Source: Cyclostephanos tholiformis (taxonomy: Eukaryota; Bacillariophyta; Thalassiosirophyceae; Thalassiosirales; Thalassiosiraceae). Taken from it: a stretch of DNA of 18,318 bases. The first letter of the stretch is position 1; every line of letters starts with the position of its first letter. Positions 1-10,014 of this stretch are shown in pieces. The stretch covers positions 1-18,318 of the forward strand of contig JALLPB010000414.1 of NCBI GenBank assembly GCA_036939975.1. The letters run 5' to 3'. Position numbers and translations under genes: made by a program. The notes under the pieces are model-generated. The model had not been told where the DNA came from. It was given only the letters and a program-made list of their open reading frames with translations, and did not search any database.

Positions 1-204
1 GGACATAATGAAGGTATGCCCTCATGATCCAAAGGTATAATAGACTACATCTCCAGACTCTAATAAATATTATGCTTAACAGATGGCAATAAACTATCCT
101 TACACTCTTGTCCAGTGCCCAACAACTCAGCAGGGTTTTCCCTAACTAAGGTTTTCCGCCGGTTTCATGCTTGATAGCTTCATCCGTGAGGGCAAGTGAC
201 ATAG

Positions 205-464
205 GCCATTCTATCTAATGAGATAAATGGACAAAATGAGCAATGATATCAAGGGACTGCAGGCATCCACCGTTGCCAGGACAATTGGCGCGGTCAGCTC
301 GGAGATTAGAGCAATGCAGGCAACAATAATTGCCGCCATGCACAACAAATTTGCCCCATGCCTTGCTGCTCTGGAGGGCCACATCAATGCGGCCACTGAT
401 CATCTTGGTGCCACAGAACAATCAACCAATATGCTCCGTGGCGCCATTCTATCTAATGAGATAA
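205..464. repeat. 22-bp direct repeat pair
   Basis: The 22-bp sequence beginning GCCATTCTATCTAATGAGAT occurs at 205-226 and again, identically, at 443-464, 238 bp apart. The spacing is not a multiple of three, so it is not simply a repeated protein unit. The pair brackets a small open frame (227-484). It could be a duplicated segment or the footprint of a deletion or insertion; nothing else in the window matches it that I can see. Confidence 0.75.
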
Positions 465-484
465 TTAGCAAATATAATTGCTAA
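227..484 (+). CDS. Hypothetical 85-residue ORF, uncertain
   Basis: This is an open frame from an ATG at 227 to TAA at 482-484. I do not recognise the protein. It is rich in Ala, Ile, Asn and Met, with no membrane segment or signal peptide, and looks mostly helical. It lies between the two copies of the 22-bp direct repeat, and its C-terminal residues (GAILSNEI) are encoded by the second copy. The same stretch is also open on the other strand, so the open frame alone is weak evidence of coding. It may be a fragment of a decayed gene or chance. Confidence 0.18.
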   Translation: MDKMSNDIKGLQASTVARTIGAVSSEIRAMQATIIAAMHNKFAPCLAALEGHINAATDHLGATEQSTNMLRGAILSNEIISKYNC

Positions 485-817
485 AAAAGCACAAGACTCA
501 CTATGGGCAAGTCATGGGTGTAAGTACAGACAGACGGTTGCACACAGACAAACCGATCTTGAAATTAGATCTTATCTATCTTGAAGACAGATGAGCAACC
601 AAATGCAAAGGAAGATACACCACATCATATATGGAATTCCTGCATAGAAGCAAGGATTCTACGTACCACCGAGTCAGGTATTCCTCACAAAGTATACTGA
701 ATTCCCATATAAGGAATTCTACGGATCAACACACAAAAATTCATTTAATGTAGTCTTAATATTCTCATACTTTTCAACCATCAATCCACATACTATCTTT
801 TTCTTTGCTTTATTGTC
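485..817. other. Non-coding stretch with short EcoRI-like palindromes
   Basis: I see no gene here. The part at about 629-722 contains ATATGGAATTCC and, inverted, GAATTCCCATAT about 70 bp later, plus a direct repeat of AAGGATTCTACG / AAGGAATTCTACG (near 652 and 711). It lies immediately downstream of the truncated Helitron helicase and may hold the decayed end of that element, but no clear CTRR-type Helitron terminus with a hairpin was identified. Confidence 0.4.
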
Positions 818-2720
818 TTATGTCATTTTCACATTTTGTTTGGTGCAGTCACCTACAGTAATAATTTCTAGACAGTAATTGTGTATGGCTGTAATATGTA
901 CTCTTGAGTTGTTGGTGAGGTCAGTACAATTGATGGCACAAGTGACAAGGCAAACATCACCAACCTTCAAAATGAGCTCATGATTGGGGATACCATTCTT
1001 CTTAAAGCCATTTAGCAGTGTTGCGCTCAGCATTTTCATTAAGTGACCTTTTGGGTCATCCACATCAGCATGTTCTACTGATAAATTCATGCCCTGGGCA
1101 ATGGCATTCCACTTGTCAACCTTTGCATTATTAGCGCACAAAATTGTTACACTGAAGTCTAACTGTCTGCCTGGATACAGCCATTCCATGGCATCAGCAT
1201 GATCGAACTCGATGTAGTATTTCATGAAAGGAAAGTCTATTTTAGAGATATTCTCATCCACCTCCTCTATGACTTGACACCAAAGGGAGTGATGATTATT
1301 GCTAACATCTATCAACATGCCTGCATACCTTAGCTGTTCTTCCTTTTCCTGAGACAGGATGCCTCCACGACTTTGTGCAGCAGTGGCTGTTGCCAGGTGC
1401 ATATTGGTTTTCAGAGGGTGCATTTGGAACTGACTCCAGATATTGTCATTTGATGAAATAATTGCTTCCAGTACTGTACATTCTTGTCATTTCCATCATG
1501 ATTGGAAGTATCTGTCAAAATGAAAGAGGATTAATTGGAGTATTAGATCAAGTTGCAGTGAATGGAATGTTGTTAAAAGAAAAAATCCATTATATATACC
1601 TGAGCAAAATCACCTGCACACACAAAAATGTAATAATGTGATCTATCCCATCTTGTTTTGAATTCTTGTAAGACAGCTTCCAATAGAATGTGATCATTTG
1701 AAATAAATTCATCCCAAAATATGACTGATACCTCATAAAGAAGGTCACATTGTTCTTGGTTAAAGTCGCATGCAGCAAGGTTCTGGTCATCAACATCAGT
1801 CTCATCATCCACTGGGTATGAAAATAATGAATGAGCTGTAGTTGCACCTTCATAAGACAAGGCTGCAAGACTTCAGTGTAGATTGCTATTATGCAATTTT
1901 TTGAATAATGCAGATTTCCCAGTCCTGCCAGGACCGCCTATGAAAAGGAATTTGTGTTGCACAAAGTCATCTCTGTGTGCATCTCTGAAATTTATAATTG
2001 ATTCCATTATGCTTTCAAAAGCCATCTGCTGCTCATGGTTGTTTGAATGAGTCACATTTAGATAGCTGGCCTTGTCTTGCAAGTACATCATCCCTCATCC
2101 ACAATGAAATTGCTTCTTAAAGTTCTCTTAGATCCCCATCAGGAGTTGGGAAACCAATTTTTTCCAATGATGAATGACTTTTGCAAAAACCATGCTCAAG
2201 ATCCCACAACATCATTTGCTCAGCAACCTCTTGTGCTACACATTGAAACATGATGTAATCAATGAACATAAAATGCCTCCTTTTGTAATCGGAAAATAAT
2301 ATATATGTTGCTTAGCCATGTATCAACAAGCTCCTGCACTGTGCTCCCATGCCATTTGTACACATATCATCATAAGTTGCTATTACATCAGCAACACTAT
2401 TGACATAACCATGTGCAATGGCAGATTGTTGGTAACTCCTACACACTAACGGTTTGCCACCACCACAAACCGGTGTATAGGTTAGTGCATCCTTGTCACT
2501 GTGCACCTTTCTGTTCAACAGGATCAGATACAGATAAAATATGTCACCCCCAGTTACATAAAGCATTTTGATGTGAATATTCTCTTAACTTGTCTAACAG
2601 GCTGATAAACATAATAAATTGATTGGTCTGGGTCCATGTATACTTTGAAATAATGTCATTCTATGCTCATATTGTTCAATGTATCAGGAGAATCTTCATA
2701 ATATTTTGGTAGCTTTGAGG
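818..2720 (-). pseudogene. Helitron Pif1-like helicase, decayed and C-terminally truncated
   Basis: Read on the minus strand, several blocks in order match the helicase half of Helitron RepHel proteins. First is a pre-helicase block (2720-2312: GGDIFYLYLILLNRK, then SYQQSAIAHGYVNSVADV). Next comes a linker (about 2311-2121: FPTPDGDLREL), followed by Walker A GGPGRTGKS (1912-1938) in a 72-codon block, then YEGATTAHSLF and Walker B WDEF (near 1708-1713). After that come CAGDFAQ at an intron, and the block ADVDDPKGHLMKML...NGFKKNGIPNHEL...NNSRVHI (818-1423). The gene is broken: in-frame stops at 2312-2314 and 1873-1875, and frame changes near 2570, 2095-2125 and 1480-1510. The usual final helicase motifs (RxRFKFRLP...TYNKSQGQT type) are absent, because the frame ends at 818 and nothing similar follows. 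No Rep HUH domain was found upstream. Helitron helicases unwind DNA for rolling-circle transposition; this copy cannot be functional as read. Family assignment is from remembered motif order. Confidence 0.9.
1512..1599 (-). other. Spliceosomal intron in the Helitron helicase (88 nt)
   Basis: On the minus strand the frame reads CAGDFAQ and would then run into unrelated sequence. A donor CAG|GTATAT lies exactly after the Gln codon (1599), and an acceptor TTTTGACAG ends at 1512. Joining them continues the expected helicase motif as GDFAQ-ILPI, like GDF-x-Q-x-x-PI in Pif1 helicases. The frame breaks again about 25 nt downstream by a separate lesion. The intron marks a eukaryotic gene and, in a transposon, suggests the copy descends from a lineage expressed in the nucleus. 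Confidence 0.72.
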
Positions 2721-3546
2721 ATTGCGCTACCTCGGCTGAGAGGGGCACAATAGTGAGTTTGAAGAGATAAAAACTGAAGATGGATAATTTGTGAGCTTAG
2801 AGTAAAGATAAGATTATCTAACTTATAATCTGCAGAGAATTCCCAGGGCTGCTGCTGACTCAGCATTATACATAAATAGGAACTCCTACATAGCCTGCCC
2901 AGGGGTATGTATGGAGAGTACTTAATAGTACCTTAAAATAGTCAATTGGGATTTATATGCTAGCACTCTGGCTATAACAATATCAAGCCCTTCAGGCTAG
3001 CTGATTGCCACTGGGCCTATGCCACGGGGCTGCATCAGCATGTAGGACATTCAGTTGTGTGCGTGACTGCCCTCTTGGTCTATGAATACATACAGCTGGG
3101 TACTGCAAGGATGTGTTGTATTGAGTCAAATTCAGCTAGACAGTTGTAATATATTTGTAAATCAGTTACATCACCCCTTTGTATGAAATCATTCAATTGA
3201 GCTCCACTATGTACTTTGAATGCACAGCCACACTGGCAAGTCCAGTGTGGGATAATCCTGATATTCATACATCTGCCAAACTAATTTTCAGCCTCTGTTT
3301 CAACACTCAGATCACATTTTTTGCTGACCGTGGCAATCAGCAGCTTTGGCCCATACCATCACCTTTGGCCCACTGACATCCAGCTGAGTGCACAGGCATC
3401 ATCCTCACACCATGGGCATTGATGCCAACACTCGGCTTTGTATTGTGTCATCAAAGGCATGAGCTGTTGGTCCTCCTCCCCCCATGACGTGTTTGTTGGT
3501 TTTGTTTTCAGGTGAAAATATTCATTTTTAATATGAATTACAACTA
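2721..3546. other. Unassigned stretch, possible older transposon debris
   Basis: I recognise no gene here. On the minus strand, 3080-3268 is open for 62 codons and contains W-T-C-x-C-G-C-A-F. This is weakly reminiscent of the Cys-rich N-terminal part of Helitron RepHel proteins, and it lies upstream of, and in the same orientation as, the helicase. The match is too short to claim. No HUH motif of a rolling-circle nuclease is visible. Confidence 0.3.
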
Positions 3547-4775
3547 CTAAACCCCATCCTTGCCCCTCACAACCCCCTTCCTCCCTATCTTAGGATATGT
3601 TAGCCGATGCATCCTCTGATTGGCCAATAGGTCAAACTCCTCCCAGCTTATTGTCATCACAGCCAACACCCATTCTTTTTTCTTCAATTGTTCGAGGTGA
3701 CCGAGGGTGGTGTGATCCATCTCAATGATGTTGAACTGTGCCTCCATCAATTTTTCGTTGTCAGTGTCATCATTCTCTCAAACAAGGGGGGGGGCTTTCC
3801 ACTGTTCTTGATTTCCATCCATGCGACAAACTTCTCCTTCTTTTTCATCCTGGCCACTTTGGATATTGGTGCCAAGTGAGAAGGGATGTGAGGTCAGCCA
3901 AGGTCAGCATCATCGGATTCTCCCCCTTTCTCTGGAGAATATCCAAGGCAATGAATTGAATCTTCTCCTGGCGTTTGCACAACGTCTTCTCCCTCATGAG
4001 CTTCTTGCATGTGATCTTGCGCTGTTTAAGAATGATACCCTTGAAAATATCATTGGCAGTGAGATCGATGCCATCAGTTGTGGCAAAGATGTTGCCATGA
4101 GTCTTTGCCTGACTCAACATTTCAATCCAATCTTGCATGTGGGGTGCGGTCACGATGGTGGTTTGGTTGACAGGATTCAGCATGATTTTCATCACATTGC
4201 CATTGGCCATTGTACCCCTCCAGCAACAACATGTTGCAGGTGATGATGTTGTGCTGGACAATCAGATGCACAAGTGCCTGCTGATCCTGATCACTGTCTC
4301 TGATTGAGCTATGGACCTTTGGGCTCTGCATGCATCTCCTGCTGAGTGGGACCGCTCCTATTTTTTCCCATGCTTTGATGTTCTGCTCATGGGAAAACCC
4401 ATGCAGAAAAGCTGACTCAACAATCAACCCTGTTTTCGGATCCTCGCCACCAAATGTAATTAGTCCAACCGTCCATGGCAAGAGATTTCTTGGCTTGTCC
4501 ATGGCGCTCAACAATGATGAGCTGAAGGTCCATGTGGATGGCGGACTGGAATGGTCCATAGCTCTGGTCCATCACCTGTGTCACCGCAGTTGTGTTGGGA
4601 ATGCCAGGATAAAGTATGAAGCCGTGATAGCAGAGGTGTGCAAGGAGGGTGGGGTTCAGTCTCCCCGGTCCACTGTCACATTTAATAACAGCCCAATATC
4701 CTTTCACAGGAGTGGCATCAGGGCATCTTCATAATTGATGTAAATACTCAAAATATTCTTCGTCATCCATTCCCC
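3547..4775 (-). pseudogene. DDE transposase, C-terminal half, decayed
   Basis: Reading leftward, the order is GGMDDEEYFEYLHQL, an in-frame TGA (4729-4731), then WAVIKCDSGPGRLNPTLLAHL, FILYPGIPNTTAVTQVMDQSYGPFQSA, then after a frame change (about 4480-4510) PWTVGLITFGGEDPKTGL and AWEKIGAVPLSRRC. After a second change (about 4195-4240) come MLSQAKTHGNIFATTDGIDLTANDIFK, a Lys-rich helical stretch, and a tail to 3547. KCDSGPGR and TQVMDQSYGPF sit where the second and third acidic residues of the DDE_1/pogo-like RNase-H fold are expected; the assignment to exactly these residues is inference. The N-terminal DNA-binding region and the first catalytic Asp are absent on this strand, but turn up on the opposite strand at 5890-7070. 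It is clearly inactive as read. Confidence 0.72.
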
Positions 4776-4824
4776 CCAACTCGTATGGATAGTATCTATT
4801 GTACAATACGATGCTTTTGGGGGG
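4772..4824. repeat. 53-nt imperfect palindrome at the break of the DDE gene
   Basis: CCCCCCAA at 4772-4779 pairs with TTGGGGGG at 4817-4824, and CGTAT at 4782-4786 pairs with ATACG at 4806-4810. The palindrome lies exactly where recognisable coding of the minus-strand DDE half begins. Such a structure could be a breakpoint hot spot, but could also be coincidence. Confidence 0.55.
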
Positions 4825-5889
4825 AGAATTATCCTTTTGGAGGGAACCTCCTAAAGCCTGGCAACCTTTATTTCCAGCAACCGACCGACCGGTAGCAGAG
4901 GAATTAAAATACAGCCGCAATAGGGCACTGCGGCATCCATGCGCTACTAAGAATCTATTGGAAGTGTGGCAAAACTTAGCCATCTTCTATGGCAGACCAA
5001 TCGGCGGCGCCATTGAGACGTTGGCAATTGGAGTGGCTATTTATTCACAACAGTGAGTCAATTTATAGCTAATTAATATTTTTATTGTAATAGGAATATT
5101 CCCTCCAAAAGACTTTGCATACCAGACCTAGGCGTAAAGCGGGATACTTTTTAGTATGCACTACCTTAGGGGAAAAGTGGGACATTTTGCACGCAGCCCC
5201 ATAACTCTACAGGACTCGGAGATAGAACAATTCTGACATCACACTATGGATTCCCCTTCCGCTTCTGCATTGATTGATGGGTCATACATGGGGTCTACAT
5301 TGGTATTGTCCCATCTAAATATTAAGCCGCATTACTGTTTCTTGTAATTTTTTGGTACTGCTTAGCATGTACAAACTTCACATAGACAGTGTGTCAAGAG
5401 AACATAACCATGTCGATCCGCTCCAACACAATGTCGATGCCCAAAGCCATTACCTAATGCCCTGGTGCAGTTAACTGCTTGACCCTGACAATCCTAATGA
5501 CATAGCATTCAAATTGGTGATATCACTTGTGTTTAGTTGTGTCATGAAATTATTGAAAAAAAACTCCTTTTTTTGCCCTCTTTTTGCCCTCTCCCCACCA
5601 TACTTATGCTCAATCTCATGCCATTGAGCTGTCCTTAGGTGGCAGAACATGGCGTTTCTATGCATGATGCTATGCGCATCACCAATGCTACATGTTGTTC
5701 CTCCAGCTTGAATCAGCGGGTTGATTGCTACCACCAATGGAAGGCGGAAGAGGAACTCATGGCCTGTCCTGATTATCTTACCAAGAACGGGGGGACAGGA
5801 TTTGAAGGCATTATTGCTGGGATACACTGCGAATGATGTGAACAATCATTAGCACAAGCTGCAGCTGTTGATCCATGGGGGGTTGAAGC
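4825..5889. other. About 1 kb without a recognisable gene
   Basis: Several open frames of 65-124 codons occur on both strands (4799-5056 +, 5471-5845 -, 5639-5836 +), and I recognise none of them. They overlap each other antisense, so at most one could be real. There is a short perfect palindrome GGAATATTCC near 5093-5102. If the two DDE halves were separated by inversion, this stretch is the former upstream flank of the N-terminal half. Confidence 0.4.
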
Positions 5890-7070
5890 ATCGCCCACTG
5901 TGCAATCTTTGGTGTCTTTGGTGAGTTTGTCATCATCCTCATCGTCATTGTCAGCATTATCGCAGAGTCATATCAAAGCTGGAATAGAAAAATTCCCCTC
6001 CTGGATGAAACGTGATCAAGCCCATGCAGACTTGTCACACAAATCGCACAAGAACCTTTTGCAGGCACATCTTTCTTGTCTTGTAAAAAAGGTGAACAAG
6101 ATTCATTACCATGAGAAGCATGTTACTGCACACAAAGCAGCAACACTCACAATGAAAATGCCGAAGTCAGCTACGGGCAAGCACGGCATGGGTATCCATT
6201 CAGTTGTTTTTTGAATAAGGAATGAGATGCTGACATGCCCAGTGACTGCAAGCTTTCCGTTAGCATAGTGCATCATGCAGTTCAGAAGAGTGAGTTTGGC
6301 TTATCCCCAAAGAAGATTGGGAGGAGGTCAACACTCCCACCCGAGCTGATGCATGGCTTGGCTGTCCATAGCATCATGATGAAGCTTAGTGGAGAGGGGG
6401 AGATGTCATCCCTAAAAATGAAAACACTCGCAACCGCTATTATGCTTGGAATGCCCCACAAAGGCAAGCTAACCCTCACCCACATTTAGAAAGCATCAAT
6501 GCATAATCATCCACAATATATCAAACCAAAGAAGGCAGTTGACAATGAGGATTGTCGTGTCAACTGGCTTACATACACAAACATAACCGATTGGAATAAA
6601 CGTGCAAAAAAGTTCCTAATTGAGATTGGAATGGGAGTAGATGAGCCAGGCCTCATCCGTAAGTGTGTCTGTTTGTAAATTTTATTCCATGATAACTAAC
6701 TATTAATTGCAGATGGCATTGAGAGCGAGGTTTCTCTTGTCCATCCTGGTGATGCCAATTGGTATCTCACGTTGGATGAGACACATCACAAATTCACAAC
6801 TGCCGGAAAAAAGGTAGTGCCAATTGTAGCCGATATGTTGACGATTCATTCCCGAGATTGGGCAAACATAACATTGTTGGGAACTTTCACATGATGGGGG
6901 TTTATGGCACTACCCTTGCAGGTGAGGCCCTGCCACTAATGTACATCTTAAGTACATTCTCGACAAATGAGGTCGATTACAAGGTTGACCCTCAAGTTTG
7001 CAAAGGTGTACCTGTTGTGATGGGTAAGTATGGGGGGGAAACAATGATGTAATATTCGTCTTGTTTTTGT
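5890..7070 (+). pseudogene. DDE transposase, N-terminal half with first catalytic Asp, decayed
   Basis: A Ser-rich N-terminus (from about 5900) leads to a region resembling the helix-turn-helix part of pogo/DDE_1-type transposases (PKKIGRRSTLPPELMHGLAVHSIMMKLSGEGE, about 6307-6400). Next are DWNKRAKKFLIEIGMGVDEPGLI, an intron, then YLTLDETHHKFTT, where Asp of LDETHH is the likely first catalytic residue. After a frame change come RLGKHNIVGNFHMMGVYGTT, GEALPLMYIL and VCKGVPVVMGKYGG, and the homology stops near 7045. Lesions are a frame change between 6180 and 6240, in-frame TAG at 6487-6489, and a one-base frame change in the A run near 6806-6811. It ends just before the point where the minus-strand half at 4775 begins (GG-MDDEEYF). 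The second and third catalytic positions are therefore missing here. Start codon uncertain. Confidence 0.7.
6659..6712 (+). other. Spliceosomal intron in the DDE transposase (54 nt)
   Basis: The exon reads DEPGLI, then C|GTAAGTGTG; the acceptor is TTAATTGCAG at 6712, preceded by a branch-point-like ACTAAC at 6695-6700. Splicing joins C to AT to give a His codon and continues in frame into GIESEVSLVHPGDANWYLTL. Donor, branch point, acceptor and frame continuity all agree, so this is the best-supported intron in the window. Confidence 0.85.
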
Positions 7071-7318
7071 GTTCGAAAGAAAGACCCGATGGATATTGGG
7101 CTTTAGCATCAGTATGTTTGTGGTGTTATCCTTCCTTTGCTTGAAGGAAGGATAGCCACTGAGCCGATTCGGCACAGAGTGATGAATCAACCCCATCCAA
7201 AATCCTCTTAGGGGTAATTGAGAAATACATAGATGGTCTGTTTTGCATTTGGACTGAAGGTCATAACCCCATTTTTGCAAAAGTTATGGGCATTCCATCC
7301 CACATTACGCCTTAGGGT
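7071..7318. other. Non-coding flank with a strong hairpin
   Basis: I recognise no gene. The sequence at 7127-7137 (TATCCTTCCTT) and 7144-7154 (AAGGAAGGATA) forms a perfect 11-bp stem with a 6-nt loop. Its role is unknown; bacterial-type termination is not expected here. Confidence 0.5.
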
Positions 7319-8420
7319 GTTTTCAAAGGCAGCTGTTTTACATACATAGTTCCACCTTTATGGGTATGAGCTCTCACTTTTACGTAAATAGACTTGTTCT
7401 CTTGCCACCTTAAAAAAAGTGAGTGGCAAGAATAAAAAGTGCAGACCCCTGTTATCATACCCCCTTCCCGCCCGAATTATACGTACTATTATTCATATTT
7501 ACAGTGGGTCCCAAAAAAATTCATCATTTGCTCGATATAGAAGATAACCATAGAACGACGTGCTACCTCGGCTTTTGATGGCAACGGCAATTAGAGAAAA
7601 CCCTCGCAGTAGCACCCTTGCGGTGGGTAGGTCAAGGGCGCCCTCAAAAGGTTTTGTTTTCTTTTGTATATTGGCTGAGAAAAAAATTAATTAGTCAACT
7701 CATCCAATTTATTTTATTTTTTCACTATGACCCAACTCAATCGCTCCAAAATTGATTGAATCACCCTCCCCTTATGTCCCCTCCCAGTCGCACATCCTAC
7801 CCCATCCCCCCTAAGTTGATCTCACATGTTTTTGGTTTGTTGTTGCATTCTCATTTGTCATTTGGTGGCCATCTAAGGCCACGACTGGTTTAATGTTTCT
7901 ATTTTTTCGTCAACCGATTTGCCGCCCCAAACGATGCCAAAATTTCCCCCCGACATGTTCCGCCATGGTAGCATGCCATCCCCAATATCCCACCCATCGT
8001 GAACACCATCTTTTGGTTGGTTGTTGTTTGAATTGGAAAAAACGGCGGCCACCTTAGGCCTGAGCCCTGCCCCTCTCTCTCAGTTTCTCGATCGGTCATT
8101 TTCTCGATGCCCCAGGCAGCCCCATAGCCAGACCCAACCAAGCATACCCTTTGTCGCCCATAATGTTTTGAGCAGGCTCATCGTGTTGGAATGGGCGGAC
8201 GGAGAGCGTCAGAGGCAATGGGGACGTCCCCATTGTGTTGCAAAAATCTGTTTTAAAAATGAATTGAAAAAAAGAGGACACTCTATTGTAAGTAGATTCG
8301 TACTCACCCCCCTCTCTTGAGTTTTTCCTGTTGACTGGGGCCGAGTCCCAGGGTATGTACTACATAAAAGTGACCCTTCAAGTTGGGAACTATGTAGTTA
8401 AAACAGCTACCTTTGAAAAC
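7319..8420. mobile_element. Non-autonomous DNA transposon with long imperfect terminal inverted repeats
   Basis: The sequence starting GTTTTCAAAGGCAGCTGTTT at 7319 reappears inverted at 8420 as GTTTTCAAAGGTAGCTGTTT. Similarity continues inward for about 65 bp with small indels, through ACATAGTTCC and CACTTTTA-GTA. About 31 of the first 34 positions agree. The roughly 1.1-kb interior has no recognisable transposase. It contains two diverged copies of TTTTGGTTKGTTGTTG (about 7830 and 8011), each followed by a GGCC...GGCC palindromic bit. No target-site duplication could be identified, so the exact ends and the superfamily are unknown. Confidence 0.6.
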
Positions 8421-8492
8421 TTCTTGAGGGGCATTGCGTCTGTCCATGCTACTACCAAACTTAAATCAATTGACACATTAGTTAGCTGTAAT

Positions 8493-8525
8493 CTAAGGGT
8501 TAGCTAAGGGTTAGCTAAGGGTTAG
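8493..8525. repeat. Three tandem 11-bp telomere-like units
   Basis: CTAAGGGTTAG is repeated head to tail at 8493-8503, 8504-8514 and 8515-8525 without change. Each unit contains AGGGTTAG, overlapping the TTAGGG telomere motif, but the 11-bp period shows it is not simple telomeric DNA. Confidence 0.85.
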
Positions 8526-8661
8526 GAATTAGCTGGCATAGTGAGTCTCGTTGGTATGTACTAATTCCATTTTTGGACGAGTTTTTTGAAGCAATTTAAG
8601 TGACTCATAGCAATGTAATAATTCCTAGTGAATTCCTAACCCTTAGCTAACCCTCAGCTAA
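8500..8661. repeat. 31-bp inverted repeat, 100-nt spacer
   Basis: 8500-8530 pairs with 8631-8661 at 30 of 31 positions; the inner 20 bp (TTAGCTAAGGGTTAGGAATT) are perfect. The spacer is exactly 100 nt with no gene. This is the structure of a small MITE or a foldback, and the left arm overlaps the telomere-like tandem units. Confidence 0.85.
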
Positions 8662-9019
8662 TGAGGCTGAGGGAGTGGCGTAACTTGTTACCAATTTATA
8701 GTAACACTACTTAGGCTGTGATTTCTTTGGCTCCATAGCATATACGCGTATGCACGTAAGATGGTTTGCGAAGTTTTTGCATTCGTGTGCAAAGGTTTGC
8801 TATTCTATCTGCATATATGCTACATTTGTTAGTGTTTTCTTTGCCCGCTCACGCCTGTACACATAAAAAATGACCATAGAGACCATTTTCTATATGCATA
8901 TATGTAACTTTTCTATATGCGCCACGTATAGACCCTAGTCTATATGCAACCTGTAGAGATCTCTATGGGCCGCGCATCACCATCGGCATTGCCAAATTGG
9001 AGGCTTTTTGTGCCTTTTT
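8662..9019. other. Non-coding, rich in CTATATGC and CATATAT words
   Basis: I see no gene. Between about 8800 and 8960 the words CTATATGC, GCATATATG and AGAGAC/CATAGAG recur at irregular spacing, suggesting old short tandem or scrambled repeats. Confidence 0.4.
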
Positions 9020-9420
9020 GTGGTTAAGTTTTCCTCCCCCTCCCCACCATCATCATCTGCACAGCTTCCTGCCTTTGCGGTCTATCTCTGCCATTCATGT
9101 CTCTTCTCCGTTGCTTCTGCACATCGGTATAAAATCATGGCCACCCCCCCGATTCTGCCTACATGAAAGTATTCCTCCCCTCCCCCATCATCATCATCTG
9201 CCCTAGTGATCTGCTCTTCCATCCATTTTCCTCCCCCGCTGCTTCCACGCATCTCCTGTCTTCCACCATTTCCTCTGCCCTGTCACAGCCACAGCCACCA
9301 TAGCCACCGTAGCCGCCATCACCCTACATATTCTTCGTCCACTGCCTTCTATCCTTGTTTGTTGTCATGCTGTTGATTGTTGCCTGTTTGTTTGCACCCT
9401 CCTCCTCCTCTTGCCACAAC
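9020..9420. repeat. Pyrimidine-rich low-complexity region
   Basis: One strand is dominated by C and T, with repeated TTCCTCCCCC, CCATCATCATCTGC (near 9046 and 9187) and CTGCTTCC/CTTCC words spaced roughly 140 bp apart. Open frames here encode only Pro/His/Ser/Leu-rich low-complexity peptides and are not convincing genes. Confidence 0.6.
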
Positions 9421-9786
9421 AGAATCATGACGAACGGTCATCACCATTGTCTCACACTGGGACAATGATGACGCACCGACGTCAACAACATTGGTGGGCA
9501 TCCAGTATTACGACGACTCGTTGTATTAAATCCCCATTGATAATTCGTTGTATTAGTCCTTTTTTTCGTTGGCCCCCACAGCCATCACATGTTGTTGATT
9601 GTTGCTTGTGCCCACTGTTGCCAGTTCAATGCTGCCTTCACCCTCAGGCCGCACAGCTCCAGCGGAGAATGGTGTCAAGCACCATGGTCAGGTCAATCGT
9701 TTGCTAATCAAGATGTCTATCTTAGGTAATATTTTACTTAACACATATTGGGTGGCTGTCAAAATTTGCTTAAAATTTAGACTTTA
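9421..9786. other. Non-coding flank left of the Harbinger element
   Basis: The open frames here (9411-9707 + and 9599-9802 +) overlap and have no recognisable motifs. I see nothing else supportable. Confidence 0.35.
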
Positions 9787-10014
9787 TTTAGACCTGATTT
9801 AGACTACCCCCCATCCATTATTTGCTTAAATATTTGTGTCTACCATACAAATTCCTACGTAATGTGAAGTAGGCATTAATGCCATTAATGGAATGGTGGA
9901 CTGGCATGGCAGAACAGCCCACCGATAACACGAGACAAGAATTGCTTTTGCGCACACTAAATGGCATGAATTGTTTTCCCCATGATGCTGTTCTATTTTA
10001 TTGATGACAATTGA

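Noticed and set aside
5471..5845. 124-codon minus-strand ORF
   Set aside because: No motif was recognised, and an overlapping + frame is equally open; there is not enough to call a gene.
2727..7575. Shared word GCTACCTCGGCT at about 2729 and 7561
   Set aside because: It is only 12 bp with no continuing similarity on either side, and is likely chance.
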